Shown one piece after another: positions 6,217 to 8,019 of a stretch of 8,019 bases of DNA; the first letter of the stretch is position 1; each line of letters begins with the position of its first letter. Location of the stretch: the NCBI GenBank assembly GCA_946482375.1, contig CAMLRH010000117.1, forward strand, positions 1 through 8,019. The letters are read 5' to 3'. This DNA comes from an uncultured Caulobacteraceae bacterium (lineage in GTDB: Bacteria > Pseudomonadota > Alphaproteobacteria > Caulobacterales > Caulobacteraceae). Position numbers and translations under genes: made by a program. Below the pieces are notes generated by a model that saw only the letters and a program-made list of their open reading frames with translations, had not been told where the DNA came from and searched no databases.

Positions 6217-8019
<1,803 letters not shown>

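Overview
The window is a stretch of housekeeping chromosome from a GC-rich (by eye roughly two-thirds G+C) Gram-negative alphaproteobacterium. Gene content, protein style (UvrD with a Gly/Tyr-rich linker, a large three-domain aminopeptidase P, an alphaproteobacterial-style PrmA) and the GAAA-loop inverted repeat suggest Caulobacterales, perhaps a Brevundimonas relative. That placement is inference from style, not from a database match.

Layout, left to right. Positions 1-960 carry the 3' part of uvrD, a DNA repair helicase cut by the left edge. A 122-base gap with a candidate promoter and two overlapping inverted repeats leads to a secreted outer-membrane beta-barrel protein (1083-1610), which is closed by a hairpin that looks like a terminator (1630-1659). 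A GTG-started, membrane-anchored acidic protein of unknown function (1744-2244) lies 29 bases before prmA (2274-3134), the ribosomal protein L11 methyltransferase. After a short palindrome (3144-3158) come a single-pass membrane protein of unknown function (3218-3682), an aminopeptidase P of the M24B family (3715-5517) and a multi-pass membrane protein with conserved-looking His/Asp residues (5555-6214). The last three are closely spaced (32 and 37 bases) and could be co-transcribed. All of these genes are on the + strand. The right end holds ligA, NAD-dependent DNA ligase, on the - strand (6315-8019), cut by the right edge about four residues after its catalytic KxDG motif. The convergent stop codons at 6214 and 6315 are separated by only 100 bases, filled by a 105-bp imperfect inverted repeat that reaches into the ligA stop codon.

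The genes do not form one pathway. Two are DNA repair or replication enzymes (UvrD, LigA), one modifies the translation machinery (PrmA), one degrades proline-containing peptides (aminopeptidase P), and four are envelope or membrane proteins, three of them uncharacterised. No tRNA, rRNA, CRISPR array, transposase, integrase, phage gene or toxin-antitoxin pair was seen, and no stretch over 300 bases lacks a gene. I found no new multi-gene system. The points most worth a second look are the mutually exclusive dyads in the leader of the outer-membrane gene, the unusual cysteine spacing in the LigA zinc finger, and the inverted repeat plus abrupt codon-use change at the 3' end of ligA.
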